From Variovorax sp. (lineage in GTDB: Bacteria > Pseudomonadota > Gammaproteobacteria > Burkholderiales > Burkholderiaceae_C), in NCBI GenBank assembly GCA_017744285.1, contig JAGIBP010000013.1:1-64000 (forward strand): a DNA stretch of 64,000 nt. The letters are read 5' to 3'. Below, one piece after another: positions 44,004 through 52,710 of the stretch. The notes under the pieces are model-generated. The model ran no database searches and was not told the origin of the DNA. It was given only the letters and a program-made list of their open reading frames with translations. Position 1 is the stretch's first letter; the number at the start of each line of letters is the position of its first letter. Made by a program: the position numbers and the translations under genes.

Positions 44004-45188
44004 ATGAAGATGAGCAAGAGAACATTGTTGAGCGCAGTCATGCTGGCTTGCGCCGCCGCCCACGCGCCCGCCTTTGCGCAGGACGCGCTGCGCATCGGCC
44101 TGATCGCCACCTACTCCGGCCCCTATGCCGACTACGGCCGCCAGTTCGACGCGGGCGTGGCGCTGTACCTGAAGGAGCACGGCGGCAAGATCGCGGGCCG
44201 CCCCGTCGAGGTCATCAAGAAGGACACCGCCGGACCCGCCCCCGACGCGGCGAAGCGCATCGCGCAGGAACTGATCGTGCGCGACAAGGTGAACATCCTG
44301 ACCGGGCTGGACTTCAGCCCGAACGCCTATGCCGTCGGCGCGATCGCCACGCAGGCGAAGATCCCCACCGTCGTGATGAACGCCTCGTCGTCCGCCATCA
44401 CGACCAGCTCGCCCTACGTCGCGCGCGTGGCCTTCACGGTGCAGCAGGTGAGCGATCCGATGGCGCGCCACATGCTCAAGCAGGGCGTGAAGGAGGCCTA
44501 CACCGTGGTGGCCGACTATGCGGCGGGCCAGGACGCCGAGACCGCGTTCAAGAAGGCCTTCACCGCCGGCGGCGGCAAGGTGGTGGGCGAGGTGCGCACG
44601 CCGATGAACAACCCCGACTTCTCGGCCTACGTGCAGCGCATCAAGGACGCCAAGCCGCAGGCGGTGTTCTTCTTCTTTCCCTCCGGCGTGATGCCGCCGG
44701 CCTTCCTCAAGGTCTGGAAGGAGCGCGGCATGGAAGAAGCGGGCATCAAGCTCTTCGCCACCGGCGAAGCCACCGACGACAGCTTCATGGAAGCCACCGG
44801 CGACGTGGCGCTGGGCCTGGTCACGAGCCACCACTACTCCTACGCGCACCCGAGCGCCAAGAACCAGAAGTTCGTGAAGGACTTCGAGGCGCAGTTCGGC
44901 ACCTCGCTGCGGCCGAACTACTTCGCGGTGGCGGCCTATGACGCGATGGCCGCGATCGACCTCGCGCTCGCCAAGACGAAGGGCGACGCGGCCGGCGACA
45001 AGGTCATGCAGGCGCTCAAGGGCCTCGCCTTCGAGAGCCCGCGCGGCCCGATCGAGATCGACGCGGCCACGCGCGACATCGTGCAGACGGTCTACATCCG
45101 CAAGACCGAGAAGGTGGGCGGCAAGCTGGTCAACGTGGAGTTCGACAAGTTCGACCGCGTCAAGGATCCGGCGAAGGAAACCCAGTGA
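44004..45188 (+). CDS. Branched-chain amino-acid-type ABC substrate-binding protein (system 2)
   Basis: The 394-residue periplasmic protein has a Sec signal ending HAPAFAQ and a LivK-type fold (LRIGLIATYSGPYADYGRQFDAGVALYLKEHGGKIAG, EVIKKDTAGPAPDAAKRIAQELIVRDKVNIL, VMNASSSAITTSSPYVARVAFT). ATG 44004 has AGGAG 7 bases upstream. Some relatives bind aromatic or amine-containing compounds; here the ligand is probably the substrate of the surrounding catabolic genes. Confidence 0.9.
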   Translation: MKMSKRTLLSAVMLACAAAHAPAFAQDALRIGLIATYSGPYADYGRQFDAGVALYLKEHGGKIAGRPVEVIKKDTAGPAPDAAKRIAQELIVRDKVNILTGLDFSPNAYAVGAIATQAKIPTVVMNASSSAITTSSPYVARVAFTVQQVSDPMARHMLKQGVKEAYTVVADYAAGQDAETAFKKAFTAGGGKVVGEVRTPMNNPDFSAYVQRIKDAKPQAVFFFFPSGVMPPAFLKVWKERGMEEAGIKLFATGEATDDSFMEATGDVALGLVTSHHYSYAHPSAKNQKFVKDFEAQFGTSLRPNYFAVAAYDAMAAIDLALAKTKGDAAGDKVMQALKGLAFESPRGPIEIDAATRDIVQTVYIRKTEKVGGKLVNVEFDKFDRVKDPAKETQ

Positions 45189-45260
45189 GCCCACGGCCCT
45201 CGAAACCGGCGCAACCCGGTCCAGGAATCCCGCGGAACCGGCTTGGCCGGGCCGCTGGGA

Positions 45261-45319
45261 TTGCCCCCCTCCCGCCGAAGGCGAGAGAGGGGGGAGCCGC
45301 GAAGCGGCTTGGGGGGTGA
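45261..45319. repeat. C-rich/G-rich intergenic palindrome (REP-like element)
   Basis: The element contains a C6 run, an imperfect hairpin closed by GCC-GAA-GGC, a G6 run, a second hairpin AGCCGC-GAA-GCGGCT (45295-45309) and a final G6 run. Elements of this general form recur between genes in Comamonadaceae; recurrence cannot be tested in this one window. Here the last G-run lies about 8 bases before the livH ATG and may serve as its ribosome site. The whole gap is 45189-45324. Confidence 0.6.
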
Positions 45320-45324
45320 CTCAC

Positions 45325-46185
45325 ATGGCAATTGTCGTTTTCGACGGAGTCGCCTACGGGATGCTCCTGTTCCTGATCGGGGTGGGCCTGTCCATCACGA
45401 TGGGGCTCATGAACTTCGTCAACCTCGCGCATGGCAGCTTCGCCATGGTCGGCGGCTATGCGGCCAGCGCGCTCATGAGCCGCATGGGGCTGGGCTTCTT
45501 TCCCGCCCTGGCCGCCGCCTTCGTGGCCGCGGCCGGGGTGGGCGCGGTGCTGGAGTTCGTCTTCTACCGGCGCCTGTACCGCGCGCATCCGCTGGACCAG
45601 GTGCTGCTGTCCATCGGCCTCGTGTTCGTGTCCATCGCGGCCTTCACCTGGGGCTTCGGTCCCACGATGCAGCCGTTCTCGCTGCCTCCGTACCTCGAAG
45701 GGCAGCTGGCGATCGGCAGCTTCGCCGTCGGACGCTACCGCCTCTTCCTGATCGTGGCCGGCGCGCTGGTGCTCGCGGGGCTGCTCCTGGTGCTCGGCAA
45801 GACGCGCTACGGGGCCATGGTGCGTGCCGCGGTGGACAACCAGCGCGTCGCGGGCGGCACGGGCATCCACGTGCAGCGGCTGTTCTTCCTGACCTTCTCG
45901 CTGGGCTGCGGCCTCGCGGGACTGGGCGGCGCGCTGAGCCTGGGCATGCTGGGGCTGGAGCCGAGCTTTCCGCTCAAGTACCTCGTGTACTTCCTGATCG
46001 TGGTGTGCGTCGGCGGCGCCGGCACCATCACGGGCCCGTTCATCGCCGCGCTGCTGGTGGGCGTCGTGGACGTCGCGGGCAAGTACTACCTGCCCGAAGC
46101 CGGCGCCTTTCTCATCTACGTTTTCATGATCGCCATGCTGCTGCTGCGGCCCAACGGCATCGTGCCTCGCAAGGGACTCTCGTGA
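45325..46185 (+). CDS. livH: Branched-chain amino-acid-type ABC permease LivH (system 2)
   Basis: The 286-residue permease starts MAIVVFDGVAYGMLLFLIGVGLSITMGLMNFVNLAHGSFAMVGGY, has multiple hydrophobic segments and the loop GKTRYGAMVRAAVDNQRVAGGTGI, and ends LLLRPNGIVPRKGLS. A GTG three codons upstream (45316) is an alternative start. It overlaps the next permease by GTGA. Confidence 0.92.
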   Translation: MAIVVFDGVAYGMLLFLIGVGLSITMGLMNFVNLAHGSFAMVGGYAASALMSRMGLGFFPALAAAFVAAAGVGAVLEFVFYRRLYRAHPLDQVLLSIGLVFVSIAAFTWGFGPTMQPFSLPPYLEGQLAIGSFAVGRYRLFLIVAGALVLAGLLLVLGKTRYGAMVRAAVDNQRVAGGTGIHVQRLFFLTFSLGCGLAGLGGALSLGMLGLEPSFPLKYLVYFLIVVCVGGAGTITGPFIAALLVGVVDVAGKYYLPEAGAFLIYVFMIAMLLLRPNGIVPRKGLS

Positions 46186-47153
46186 AGAACACGCTGATCA
46201 CGCTCACGCCGCCACGGCAGCGCGCCGCCGAGATCGTCTTCTGGCTCGCGCTCGCGGGCAGCTTCTTCATGCTGCCCGACCAGCTCACGCTGATGAGCCA
46301 GGTCCTGATCTTCGGCCTGTTCGCCGTCTCGCTGGACATGGCCCTGGGCTACGCCGGCATCCTGACGGTGGGGCACGCGGCTTTCTTCGGCACCGGCGCC
46401 TACGCGGCGGGCCTGCTGGCCAGGCACGGCTGGGGCGAGCCCTTCTCCGGGCTGCTGCTGGCCCTCGTCGTGTGCGCCGCGCTGGGCTACGTGCTGAGCT
46501 ACCTGATCGTGCGCGGCGCGGACCTGACCCGCCTGATGATCACGATCGGCGTTTGCGTGCTGCTGGCCGAACTGGTCAACCGCCTCGCGCCGATCACCGG
46601 AGGCTCCGACGGCCTCCAGGGGGTGGCGATCTCGCCGGTGCTCGGCCGCTTCGAGTTCGACCTGTACGGCAAGACCGCCTTCTGCTACGCCTACGGGGTC
46701 GTGCTGGTCATGTTCCTGCTGGTGCGCCTCGTCCTGCGATCGCCTTTCGGCCTGGCGCTGCGCGGCATCCATGACAGCCGCAAGCGGATGCTGGCCATCG
46801 GCTCGCCGGTCGAAGCGCGCCTGCGCACGGCCTATGCCCTGTCCGCCGCTGTCGCGGGCGTGGCCGGCGCCCTGCTCGCGCAGACCACGCAGTTCGTGGG
46901 CATCGAATCGATCGGCTTCAACCGGTCCGCCGAGGTGCTGATCATCCTGGTGCTCGGCGGCACGGGACGCCTCTATGGCGGCCTCGTCGGCGCCATCGTC
47001 TACATGCTGGTGCACGACTGGTTCGCCGACATGAACCCGCAGTACTGGATGTTCTGGCTCGGCATCTTCCTGATCGCGGTGGTCATGCTCGGCCGCGGCG
47101 GCATCATGGGCGCGCTGTCGCGCCGCGTGCGCACCGGGGAGACCTCGCGATGA
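46182..47153 (+). CDS. livM: Branched-chain amino-acid-type ABC permease LivM (system 2)
   Basis: The 323-residue permease is read from GTG 46182, coupled to livH. It has the LivM landmarks GLFAVSLDMALGYAGILTVGHAAFFGTGAYAAGLL, LRSPFGLALRGIHDSRKRMLAIG and VLIILVLGGTGRLYGGLVGAIVY. The longer open frame upstream is a livH shadow. It overlaps livG by ATGA. Confidence 0.92.
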   Translation: MKNTLITLTPPRQRAAEIVFWLALAGSFFMLPDQLTLMSQVLIFGLFAVSLDMALGYAGILTVGHAAFFGTGAYAAGLLARHGWGEPFSGLLLALVVCAALGYVLSYLIVRGADLTRLMITIGVCVLLAELVNRLAPITGGSDGLQGVAISPVLGRFEFDLYGKTAFCYAYGVVLVMFLLVRLVLRSPFGLALRGIHDSRKRMLAIGSPVEARLRTAYALSAAVAGVAGALLAQTTQFVGIESIGFNRSAEVLIILVLGGTGRLYGGLVGAIVYMLVHDWFADMNPQYWMFWLGIFLIAVVMLGRGGIMGALSRRVRTGETSR

Positions 47154-47956
47154 GCGCGGCGCATGCATTGCAGACGCAGGGCCTGGGCATCAGCTTCGGC
47201 GCCTTCCAGGCCGTCGGCGGCGTGAACCTCACGCTCGAACCGGGTGCGCGGCAGGCGCTCATCGGACCCAACGGCGCGGGCAAGACCACGCTGATCAACC
47301 TGCTCACCGGCGTGTACCGGCCGACCGCGGGCAGCATCCTCATGGGCGACCAGGACATCACCGCCCTCACCTGCGACCAGCGTGCGCGGCTGGGACTGGC
47401 GCGCACCTTCCAGATCAACACGCTGTTCCCCAGCCTCACGCCGCTGCTTTCGGTGGTGCTCGCCATCAGCGAACGCGAGGGCCTGGGCGCGACCTGGTGG
47501 CGGCCGCTCACGCGCTGCACCCATGTCTTCGACGAAGCCCACGCCCTGCTCGCGCGCCTGCGCCTGGACGACCTCTCGAACGTGCCGGTGGCCCAGCTCG
47601 CCTACGGCAAGCAGCGGCTGCTGGAGATCGCGCTGGCCCTGGCGGCGCGTCCACGCATCCTGCTGCTCGACGAGCCCGCGGCCGGCGTGCCGCAGGACGA
47701 AAGCGGCGAGCTCTTCGAAGTGATCGCCGAACTGCCGCCGGACATCAGCGTGCTGTTCATCGAGCACGACATGAACCTCGTCTTCCGCTTCTCGCGCCGG
47801 ATCTCGGTGCTGGTGGCCGGGCGCATCCTCACGGAGGGCACGCCGGCCGAAATCGGCCAGGACCCGCTCGTGCGCGAGGTCTACCTGGGCACCCGCGGGC
47901 CGACGGCCCGACCGCCATCCCCCTCTCATCCCCCCACCCCCCGGAGCCAACGATGA
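47150..47956 (+). CDS. livG: ABC transporter ATPase LivG (system 2)
   Basis: The 268-residue ATPase has Walker A GPNGAGKTT near residue 40, FQINTLFPSLTPLLSVVLAI after the Q-loop, signature LAYGKQRLLEIALALA, Walker B ILLLDEPAAGVPQDE and the His switch IEHDMNLVFRFSRRISVLVAG. The C-terminus is a Pro/Ser/Arg-rich tail (RPPSPSHPPTPRSQR) that overlaps the amidohydrolase start; it is probably unstructured. Confidence 0.92.
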   Translation: MSAAHALQTQGLGISFGAFQAVGGVNLTLEPGARQALIGPNGAGKTTLINLLTGVYRPTAGSILMGDQDITALTCDQRARLGLARTFQINTLFPSLTPLLSVVLAISEREGLGATWWRPLTRCTHVFDEAHALLARLRLDDLSNVPVAQLAYGKQRLLEIALALAARPRILLLDEPAAGVPQDESGELFEVIAELPPDISVLFIEHDMNLVFRFSRRISVLVAGRILTEGTPAEIGQDPLVREVYLGTRGPTARPPSPSHPPTPRSQR

Positions 47957-49650
47957 TGCGATTCCCCCTCTCGAAGTGCCTGCCGCTCGTCGGCGCCGCC
48001 GCGCTGCTGCTGGGCTGCGCCAGCACGCCCCCGTCCGGAGCCGACACGGTCTACGTCAACGGCCACATCCTGACGGTCGACAAGGCCTTCTCGGTGGCGC
48101 AGGGCGTGGCCGTGAAGGACGGCCGCTTCCTTGCCGTGGGCAGCAATGCCGAGATGCAGCGCTACGTCCAGTCCGCGACGCGCATGGTCGACCTGCAGGG
48201 GCGCACCGTGATCCCGGGCCTGATGGACAGCCACAGCCACATGATCGCGGCCGGCGCGGCCGAGACCACGGCCCCGGTGATCCGCGCGCGCACCGTGGCG
48301 CAGGCCCAGGCCATCATCGGCGAGTTCATCAAGGCCAAGAACGTGCCCGCCGGCCAGTGGGTGCAAACCAGCCGCTGGCACCCGCCGTCGCAGTTGCAGG
48401 AGCGCCGCTACCTCACGCGCCAGGAGCTCGACGCGGCGGCGCCCGACCACCCGGTGTTCGTCGAGACCGTGGGCCACTTCGCCATGGCCAACAGCCGCGC
48501 GCTGGCGCTCGCCGGCATCACGCGCACCACGCCCGACCCGGTGGGCGGCAAGATCCACCGCGACGCCAGCGGCGAGGCCACCGGCCTGCTGGAAGAGACG
48601 GCGATGGATCTCGTCTCCAACAAGATCCCGAAGCCGACGCCCGAGCAGCTCGTGGCGACGATCGCCACGGCCCAGCGCATCTACAACCAGTCGGGCATCA
48701 CGAGCACCATCGACGCGGCGCTGGGCGAGGACGAGATCGAGGGCTACCGCACCGTGGCCGCGCGCGGCCAGGCGAGCGTGCGCACCGGCGTCATGTGGAT
48801 GAGCCGTGCCGCCACCGCGGCCGAGTTCGAGCAGATGCTGAAGAACGCGCGGTTCAAGGACGACACCGGCGACGACTGGGTGCGCACCGCAGGCATCAAG
48901 ATCGTGGCGGACGGCGGCATGACGCTCAAGTCGGCCTACATCCGCGAGGCCTTCGCCGACGATCCGCACAACCATGGCACGCTGGCGCTCGATCCGGCGG
49001 CCTACAAGCAAAGCGTGGTCCTGGCCAACCGCCACGGCTGGCGCGTCGGCACGCACGCCGTGGGCGACGCGGCGGCCGACCTCGTGCTCGACGCCTACGA
49101 GGGCGCCGACCGCGACCGCTCCATCCAGGGCCGTCGCTTCGTGCTGATCCATGGCAGCCTGATGACGCCCGAGCAGATCCAGCGCGCCAAGCGCCTGGGC
49201 GTGCGCGTCGACGCGCAGAACGCCTTCATGTGGGACAAGGCCGCGACGGTGGAGCGCTTCATGGGCGCGAAGCTCGCCAACCGCGCGGTGCCCAGCCGCT
49301 GGCTGCTGGACACGCTGGGCGTCCAGGGCACGGCCGCCGGCACCGACAACCCGGTGAACCTGCTGAACCCCTTCGTCGGCCTGTACATCATGGTCACGCG
49401 CAAGGATCCGGCCGGCAACGTCTACGGCGCCGACCAGGCCCTGACGCGCGAGGAGGCGCTGCGCCTCTACACCAACGCCGGGCCCTACTACACCTTCGAG
49501 GAAGCGAAGAAGGGCTCGATCGAGCCCGGCAAGTTCGCCGACATGGTGGTGCTGTCGGCCGACTACCTGGCCGTGCCCGACGAGCAGATCAAGGACATCA
49601 AGCCGCTGCAGACCATCGTCGGCGGCAAGCTGGTCTACGAGGCGCGCTGA
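47953..49650 (+). CDS. Amidohydrolase family 3 lipoprotein (YtcJ-like)
   Basis: The 565-residue protein has a lipoprotein signal (LPLVGAAALLLGCAS, lipidated Cys22) and an amidohydrolase-3 barrel: DTVYVNGHILTVDKAF, metal-binding H94-x-H96 in LMDSHSHMIAAG, TVGHFAMANSRAL, GIKIVADGGMTLKSAYIREAF, TDNPVNLLNPFVGLY and GKFADMVVLSADYL. It would hydrolyse an amide, carbamate or similar bond outside the inner membrane. Its position between livG and livF, with ATGA coupling, ties it to the transporter: it may release the substrate that is then imported. Confidence 0.86.
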   Translation: MMRFPLSKCLPLVGAAALLLGCASTPPSGADTVYVNGHILTVDKAFSVAQGVAVKDGRFLAVGSNAEMQRYVQSATRMVDLQGRTVIPGLMDSHSHMIAAGAAETTAPVIRARTVAQAQAIIGEFIKAKNVPAGQWVQTSRWHPPSQLQERRYLTRQELDAAAPDHPVFVETVGHFAMANSRALALAGITRTTPDPVGGKIHRDASGEATGLLEETAMDLVSNKIPKPTPEQLVATIATAQRIYNQSGITSTIDAALGEDEIEGYRTVAARGQASVRTGVMWMSRAATAAEFEQMLKNARFKDDTGDDWVRTAGIKIVADGGMTLKSAYIREAFADDPHNHGTLALDPAAYKQSVVLANRHGWRVGTHAVGDAAADLVLDAYEGADRDRSIQGRRFVLIHGSLMTPEQIQRAKRLGVRVDAQNAFMWDKAATVERFMGAKLANRAVPSRWLLDTLGVQGTAAGTDNPVNLLNPFVGLYIMVTRKDPAGNVYGADQALTREEALRLYTNAGPYYTFEEAKKGSIEPGKFADMVVLSADYLAVPDEQIKDIKPLQTIVGGKLVYEAR

Positions 49651-49653
49651 CCG

Positions 49654-50376
49654 ATGTCCGAGCTGCTCGCATTCGACACGCTCACCGCCGGCTACGGCAA
49701 CGCGGTGGTGCTGGACCGCCTGCGCTTTTCGATCGCCGCGGGCCAGAGCCTCGCGGTGCTCGGGCGCAACGGCGTGGGCAAGACCACCCTGCTCGAGACG
49801 CTGATGGGCAACACCCGCGTGATGAGCGGCGCGATCCGCTGGCGCGGCGAGGACATCACCCGCTGGCCCGCGCACCGGCGCGTGCGCGCGGGGCTGGGCT
49901 GGGTGCCGCAGGAGCGCGAGGTGTTCCCCTCTCTGACGGTGGAAGAAAACCTCGCGGTCGTCGCACGGCCGGGGCCGTGGAGCCTCGAGCGCGTCTACGC
50001 CTTCTTCCCGCGCCTGCGCGAACGCCGCGCCAACTACGGCAACCAGCTCTCCGGCGGCGAGCAGCAGATGCTCGCCATCGGCCGCGCGCTGATGACCAAC
50101 CCCACGCTGCTGCTGCTCGACGAGCCGATGGAGGGTCTCGCGCCGATCATCGTCGAGGAGCTGGCGCGCTCGATCCGGCGGCTGTGCGAAAGCGAAGGCC
50201 TGGCCTCCATCGTGGTGGAGCAGCACCCCGTGCTCGCGCTCGAGATGACCCACGAGGCCATCGTGCTGGAGCGCGGCACGGTGGTGCACGCAGGCCCCAG
50301 CGCCGCGCTGGCCGCCGACGCCGCGCTGCTGGACCGGCTGCTCGGCGTGGGCATCGAGGAGCCGGTCTCGCCGTGA
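49654..50376 (+). CDS. livF: ABC transporter ATPase LivF (system 2)
   Basis: The 240-residue ATPase has Walker A GRNGVGKTT near residue 37, the LivF segment LGWVPQEREVFPSLTVEENL, signature LSGGEQQMLAIGRALM, Walker B LLLLDEPMEGLAPIIVEEL and the switch VEQHPVLALEMTHEAIVLERG. It lies three bases after the amidohydrolase and overlaps the next gene by GTGA. Confidence 0.92.
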   Translation: MSELLAFDTLTAGYGNAVVLDRLRFSIAAGQSLAVLGRNGVGKTTLLETLMGNTRVMSGAIRWRGEDITRWPAHRRVRAGLGWVPQEREVFPSLTVEENLAVVARPGPWSLERVYAFFPRLRERRANYGNQLSGGEQQMLAIGRALMTNPTLLLLDEPMEGLAPIIVEELARSIRRLCESEGLASIVVEQHPVLALEMTHEAIVLERGTVVHAGPSAALAADAALLDRLLGVGIEEPVSP

Positions 50377-51092
50377 AGCCGATCGCCGTCTTCCAGCACA
50401 CCGAGGTCGGCGCGCCCGGCACGGTCGTCCCCATCCTCGAATCGCTGGGCCGCGAGGTGCGCGTGATCCGCATCGTCGATGGCGAGCCGGTGCCGGACAG
50501 CGCCAGCGCGTTCGGCGGCCTCGTTTTCATGGGCGGCTACATGGGCGTGCACGACGACCTGCCGTGGATCCCGCGCGAACTGGCCCTGATCCGCGAGGCC
50601 GACGCACAGGGACTGCCCCTGGCCGGCCATTGCCTCGGGAGCCAGTTGCTCGCGCTGGCGCTCGGCGGCAGCGTCGGGCGACATACCGCGCCCGAGATCG
50701 GCTGGCAGCCTCTGCAGACCGGCGGCGATGCGCTGGCGCGCGAATGGTGGGGCGAGTTCGCCGATCGCGAGGTCCAGACCTTCCAATGGCACGGCGACAC
50801 CTTCCAGCCGCCGCCCGGAGCGCGGCAGATCGCCCGCAGCGCGCACTGCGAGAACCAGGCCTTCGTGCTGCGCGAGCGCCACCTGCTGCTGCAATCCCAC
50901 CTGGAGATGACGCCCGCCCTCGTCGAACGCTCCCTGGAGCGCAACGGCGAGCAACTGCGCCGCCAGTTCGCGCTGGGCAACCCCGCGGTCAGCGACCCCG
51001 CGGATGCGGCGAGCGAGCTTGCGCTGCGCACGGCACGCATGCGCGCCATTCTCGAGCGCCTTTACGCCCGCTGGGTTCGCGGCTGCGGCTGA
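50373..51092 (+). CDS. Class I glutamine amidotransferase-like hydrolase
   Basis: The 239-residue protein, from GTG 50373, has a class I amidotransferase fold with nucleophile Cys87 in LAGHCLGSQLLALALGG, the downstream His region TFQWHGDTFQPP and SHLEMTP in place of the usual HPE (His and Glu of the triad kept). No synthetase partner domain is present. It resembles GMP-synthase-like stand-alone proteins such as AtdA2/TdnT of aniline operons, where such a protein cleaves the gamma-glutamyl amide. It closes the Rieske operon. Confidence 0.87.
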   Translation: MKPIAVFQHTEVGAPGTVVPILESLGREVRVIRIVDGEPVPDSASAFGGLVFMGGYMGVHDDLPWIPRELALIREADAQGLPLAGHCLGSQLLALALGGSVGRHTAPEIGWQPLQTGGDALAREWWGEFADREVQTFQWHGDTFQPPPGARQIARSAHCENQAFVLRERHLLLQSHLEMTPALVERSLERNGEQLRRQFALGNPAVSDPADAASELALRTARMRAILERLYARWVRGCG

Positions 51093-51111
51093 ACGCGGCC
51101 CGCGCCGAGGA

Positions 51112-51600
51112 TCAGCGCTGCGTCGCGTGCTCCTTCATCTTGGCGAGCGTGACCGCCAGCGCGGCGCCGCCGATCATCTTGATCAGCCCGGCGTGCTGCG
51201 CATAGAACTGGCTCACCTGATCGACGATGCCCGGGTGCGCCTGCTCGGCATGCGCGGCGATCTGCGTGACCTCGCCGGGCGTCAGCTGCGAGGCCTGGTC
51301 CGGCGTCAACTGGGTCTGCCCGGGCGCCAGCACCCGCCCGAGCGCGCCGCCCGCCGCGCCGGACAGCGCGGCCGGCCCCAGCGTGGCCAGGATCTGGTTC
51401 AGCATGCCGGCCTGCTGCGAGGACGAAGACACGTTGAAGAGCTTGCCGACGATGTCGCTGAAGGGCGGCGTCTGCTCCGAACGCATCGCGGCCGCGAGCC
51501 CGGCGCCGAGCTGGTCGGTCGATGCGTTCTGCACGACCTGGTCGAAGTGAGCCTCGGGATTCCCGCCCAGGGCCTGCTGTAGCAAATCGAGCAATCCCAT
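51112..51600 (-). CDS. Hypothetical Ala/Gly-rich protein
   Basis: From ATG 51600 the 162-residue product starts MGLLDLLQQALGGNPEAHFDQ and is rich in Ala, Gly, Gln and Ser. It contains a glycine-rich hydrophobic stretch (LGPAALSGAAGGALGRVL) and a C-terminal hydrophobic segment (AGLIKMIGGAALAVTLAKM). The opening recalls small YidB-like proteins, but I would not assign it. A longer start at 51660 lacks support. Confidence 0.65.
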   Translation of the reverse strand: MGLLDLLQQALGGNPEAHFDQVVQNASTDQLGAGLAAAMRSEQTPPFSDIVGKLFNVSSSSQQAGMLNQILATLGPAALSGAAGGALGRVLAPGQTQLTPDQASQLTPGEVTQIAAHAEQAHPGIVDQVSQFYAQHAGLIKMIGGAALAVTLAKMKEHATQR

Positions 51601-51753
51601 GATGCCTCTCCAGGGGTCGAAGAAGCATCGAGTGTGGGAGGGATGGGACGCACCGGTCAACGGGTGCGGCCGGGAGTCCGCACCCCCTCAATGGCTTCTT
51701 CGAAGGTTGCCGGGAGCGCCCGCGCGCCGGATTCCGCGCTATAAATTCGCCCG

Positions 51754-52323
51754 ATGCTGCTGCCCCTCCAGGCCTATCCGGCGACCTTCGTCATCGTCAG
51801 CTCCGTCGTGCTGTACATCTCGCGCGGGGCGATCCGGCGGCCGCGCTCGCACGGCTTCTCCCGCTTCTTCGCGGTCGAATGCATCTTCGGGCTGATCTGG
51901 ATCAATCTGCCGGTCTGGGGCGACGACCCTCTGCTGACGTCGAGCCAGTTCGTGGCGCAGGTGCTGCTCATCGCCTCCATCTGGCTGCCGCTGCATGCGG
52001 TGCGCCAGCTTCGGCGGGTGGGCCAGCCCAGCGGCGGCGCGCGCCAGGACGAAGCGCTGCTCGGATTCGAGAAGACCACCCGGCTGGTGACGACCGGCGC
52101 GTTCCGGTACATCCGCCACCCGATGTACACGGCGCTGATCTGCCTGGCCTGGGGCGTCTTCCTGCAGCGCTTCACCTGGCTGGGCCTGCTGCTGGTGCTG
52201 GCATCGACCGCGCTGCTCTTCGTCACCGCCATGCGCGAGGAAGACGAATGCCTGGCGCATTTCGGCGAGGCCTACCGCCAGTACATGGCCCGCACGCGCC
52301 GCTTCGTGCCCTTCCTGTTCTAG
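51754..52323 (+). CDS. Membrane methyltransferase of the isoprenylcysteine carboxyl/PEMT type
   Basis: The 189-residue protein has four or five hydrophobic segments and ends with the ICMT-like signature GAFRYIRHPMYTALICLAWGVFL near residues 112-132 and EEDECLAHFGEAYRQYMARTRRFVPFLF. Bacterial members methylate lipids or small molecules; the substrate is unknown. A near-perfect -10, TATAAA, at 51740-51745 would place the transcript start about two bases before the ATG, so the message may be leaderless. Confidence 0.8.
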   Translation: MLLPLQAYPATFVIVSSVVLYISRGAIRRPRSHGFSRFFAVECIFGLIWINLPVWGDDPLLTSSQFVAQVLLIASIWLPLHAVRQLRRVGQPSGGARQDEALLGFEKTTRLVTTGAFRYIRHPMYTALICLAWGVFLQRFTWLGLLLVLASTALLFVTAMREEDECLAHFGEAYRQYMARTRRFVPFLF

Positions 52324-52437
52324 GGCCGGCCCCCTGTCGCACAAGGACGTCATCGGTCCACTGACAACGGCTGCGCGGCACGGCGCCCACAGTGGGCGAA
52401 CGCGCGGCGACCCGGCCGTGCAGGCGAAAGGATCCCG

Positions 52438-52605
52438 ATGAAGAAGACCATCCCCACCCCCACGAAGGACAACGACCCGGACAAGGCGAAGACGCCGCCT
52501 CCGGTCCCCGACGCCGACCTGGAGTACGAGGACACCGATCACGACGACGACGCCCGGCAGCAGGCCGGCCGCAGTGATCCCAGCGTGCCGCCCGAGTCGC
52601 ACTAG
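52438..52605 (+). CDS. Small acidic disordered protein (55 aa)
   Basis: The frame begins at ATG 52438 after an AAAGGA site and reads KKTIPTPTKDNDPDKAK, then an acidic middle (LEYEDTDHDDDARQQ) and PPESH at the end. It has no hydrophobic core and should be disordered. Support comes from the ribosome site and the charge pattern. No family recognised. Confidence 0.5.
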   Translation: MKKTIPTPTKDNDPDKAKTPPPVPDADLEYEDTDHDDDARQQAGRSDPSVPPESH

Positions 52606-52710
52606 GTCCTGCACGCACAGCCTCTCAAGACCTCGTCCGACACGCCGCGGCGGCGCGGCGCACCACAACGGGCGCAGGCACGGTCCCACGTGGTTGGCGA
52701 GGTTGATGCT

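Noticed and set aside
47926-50289. 787-codon minus-strand frame across the amidohydrolase and livF
   Set aside because: Low-complexity His/Val/Gly/Arg composition with no motif, opposite two clear genes.
52606-52710. GTG at 52690 as start of the His-rich membrane protein
   Set aside because: An ATG at 52711 follows closely and the preceding residues add no recognisable feature. The choice remains uncertain.
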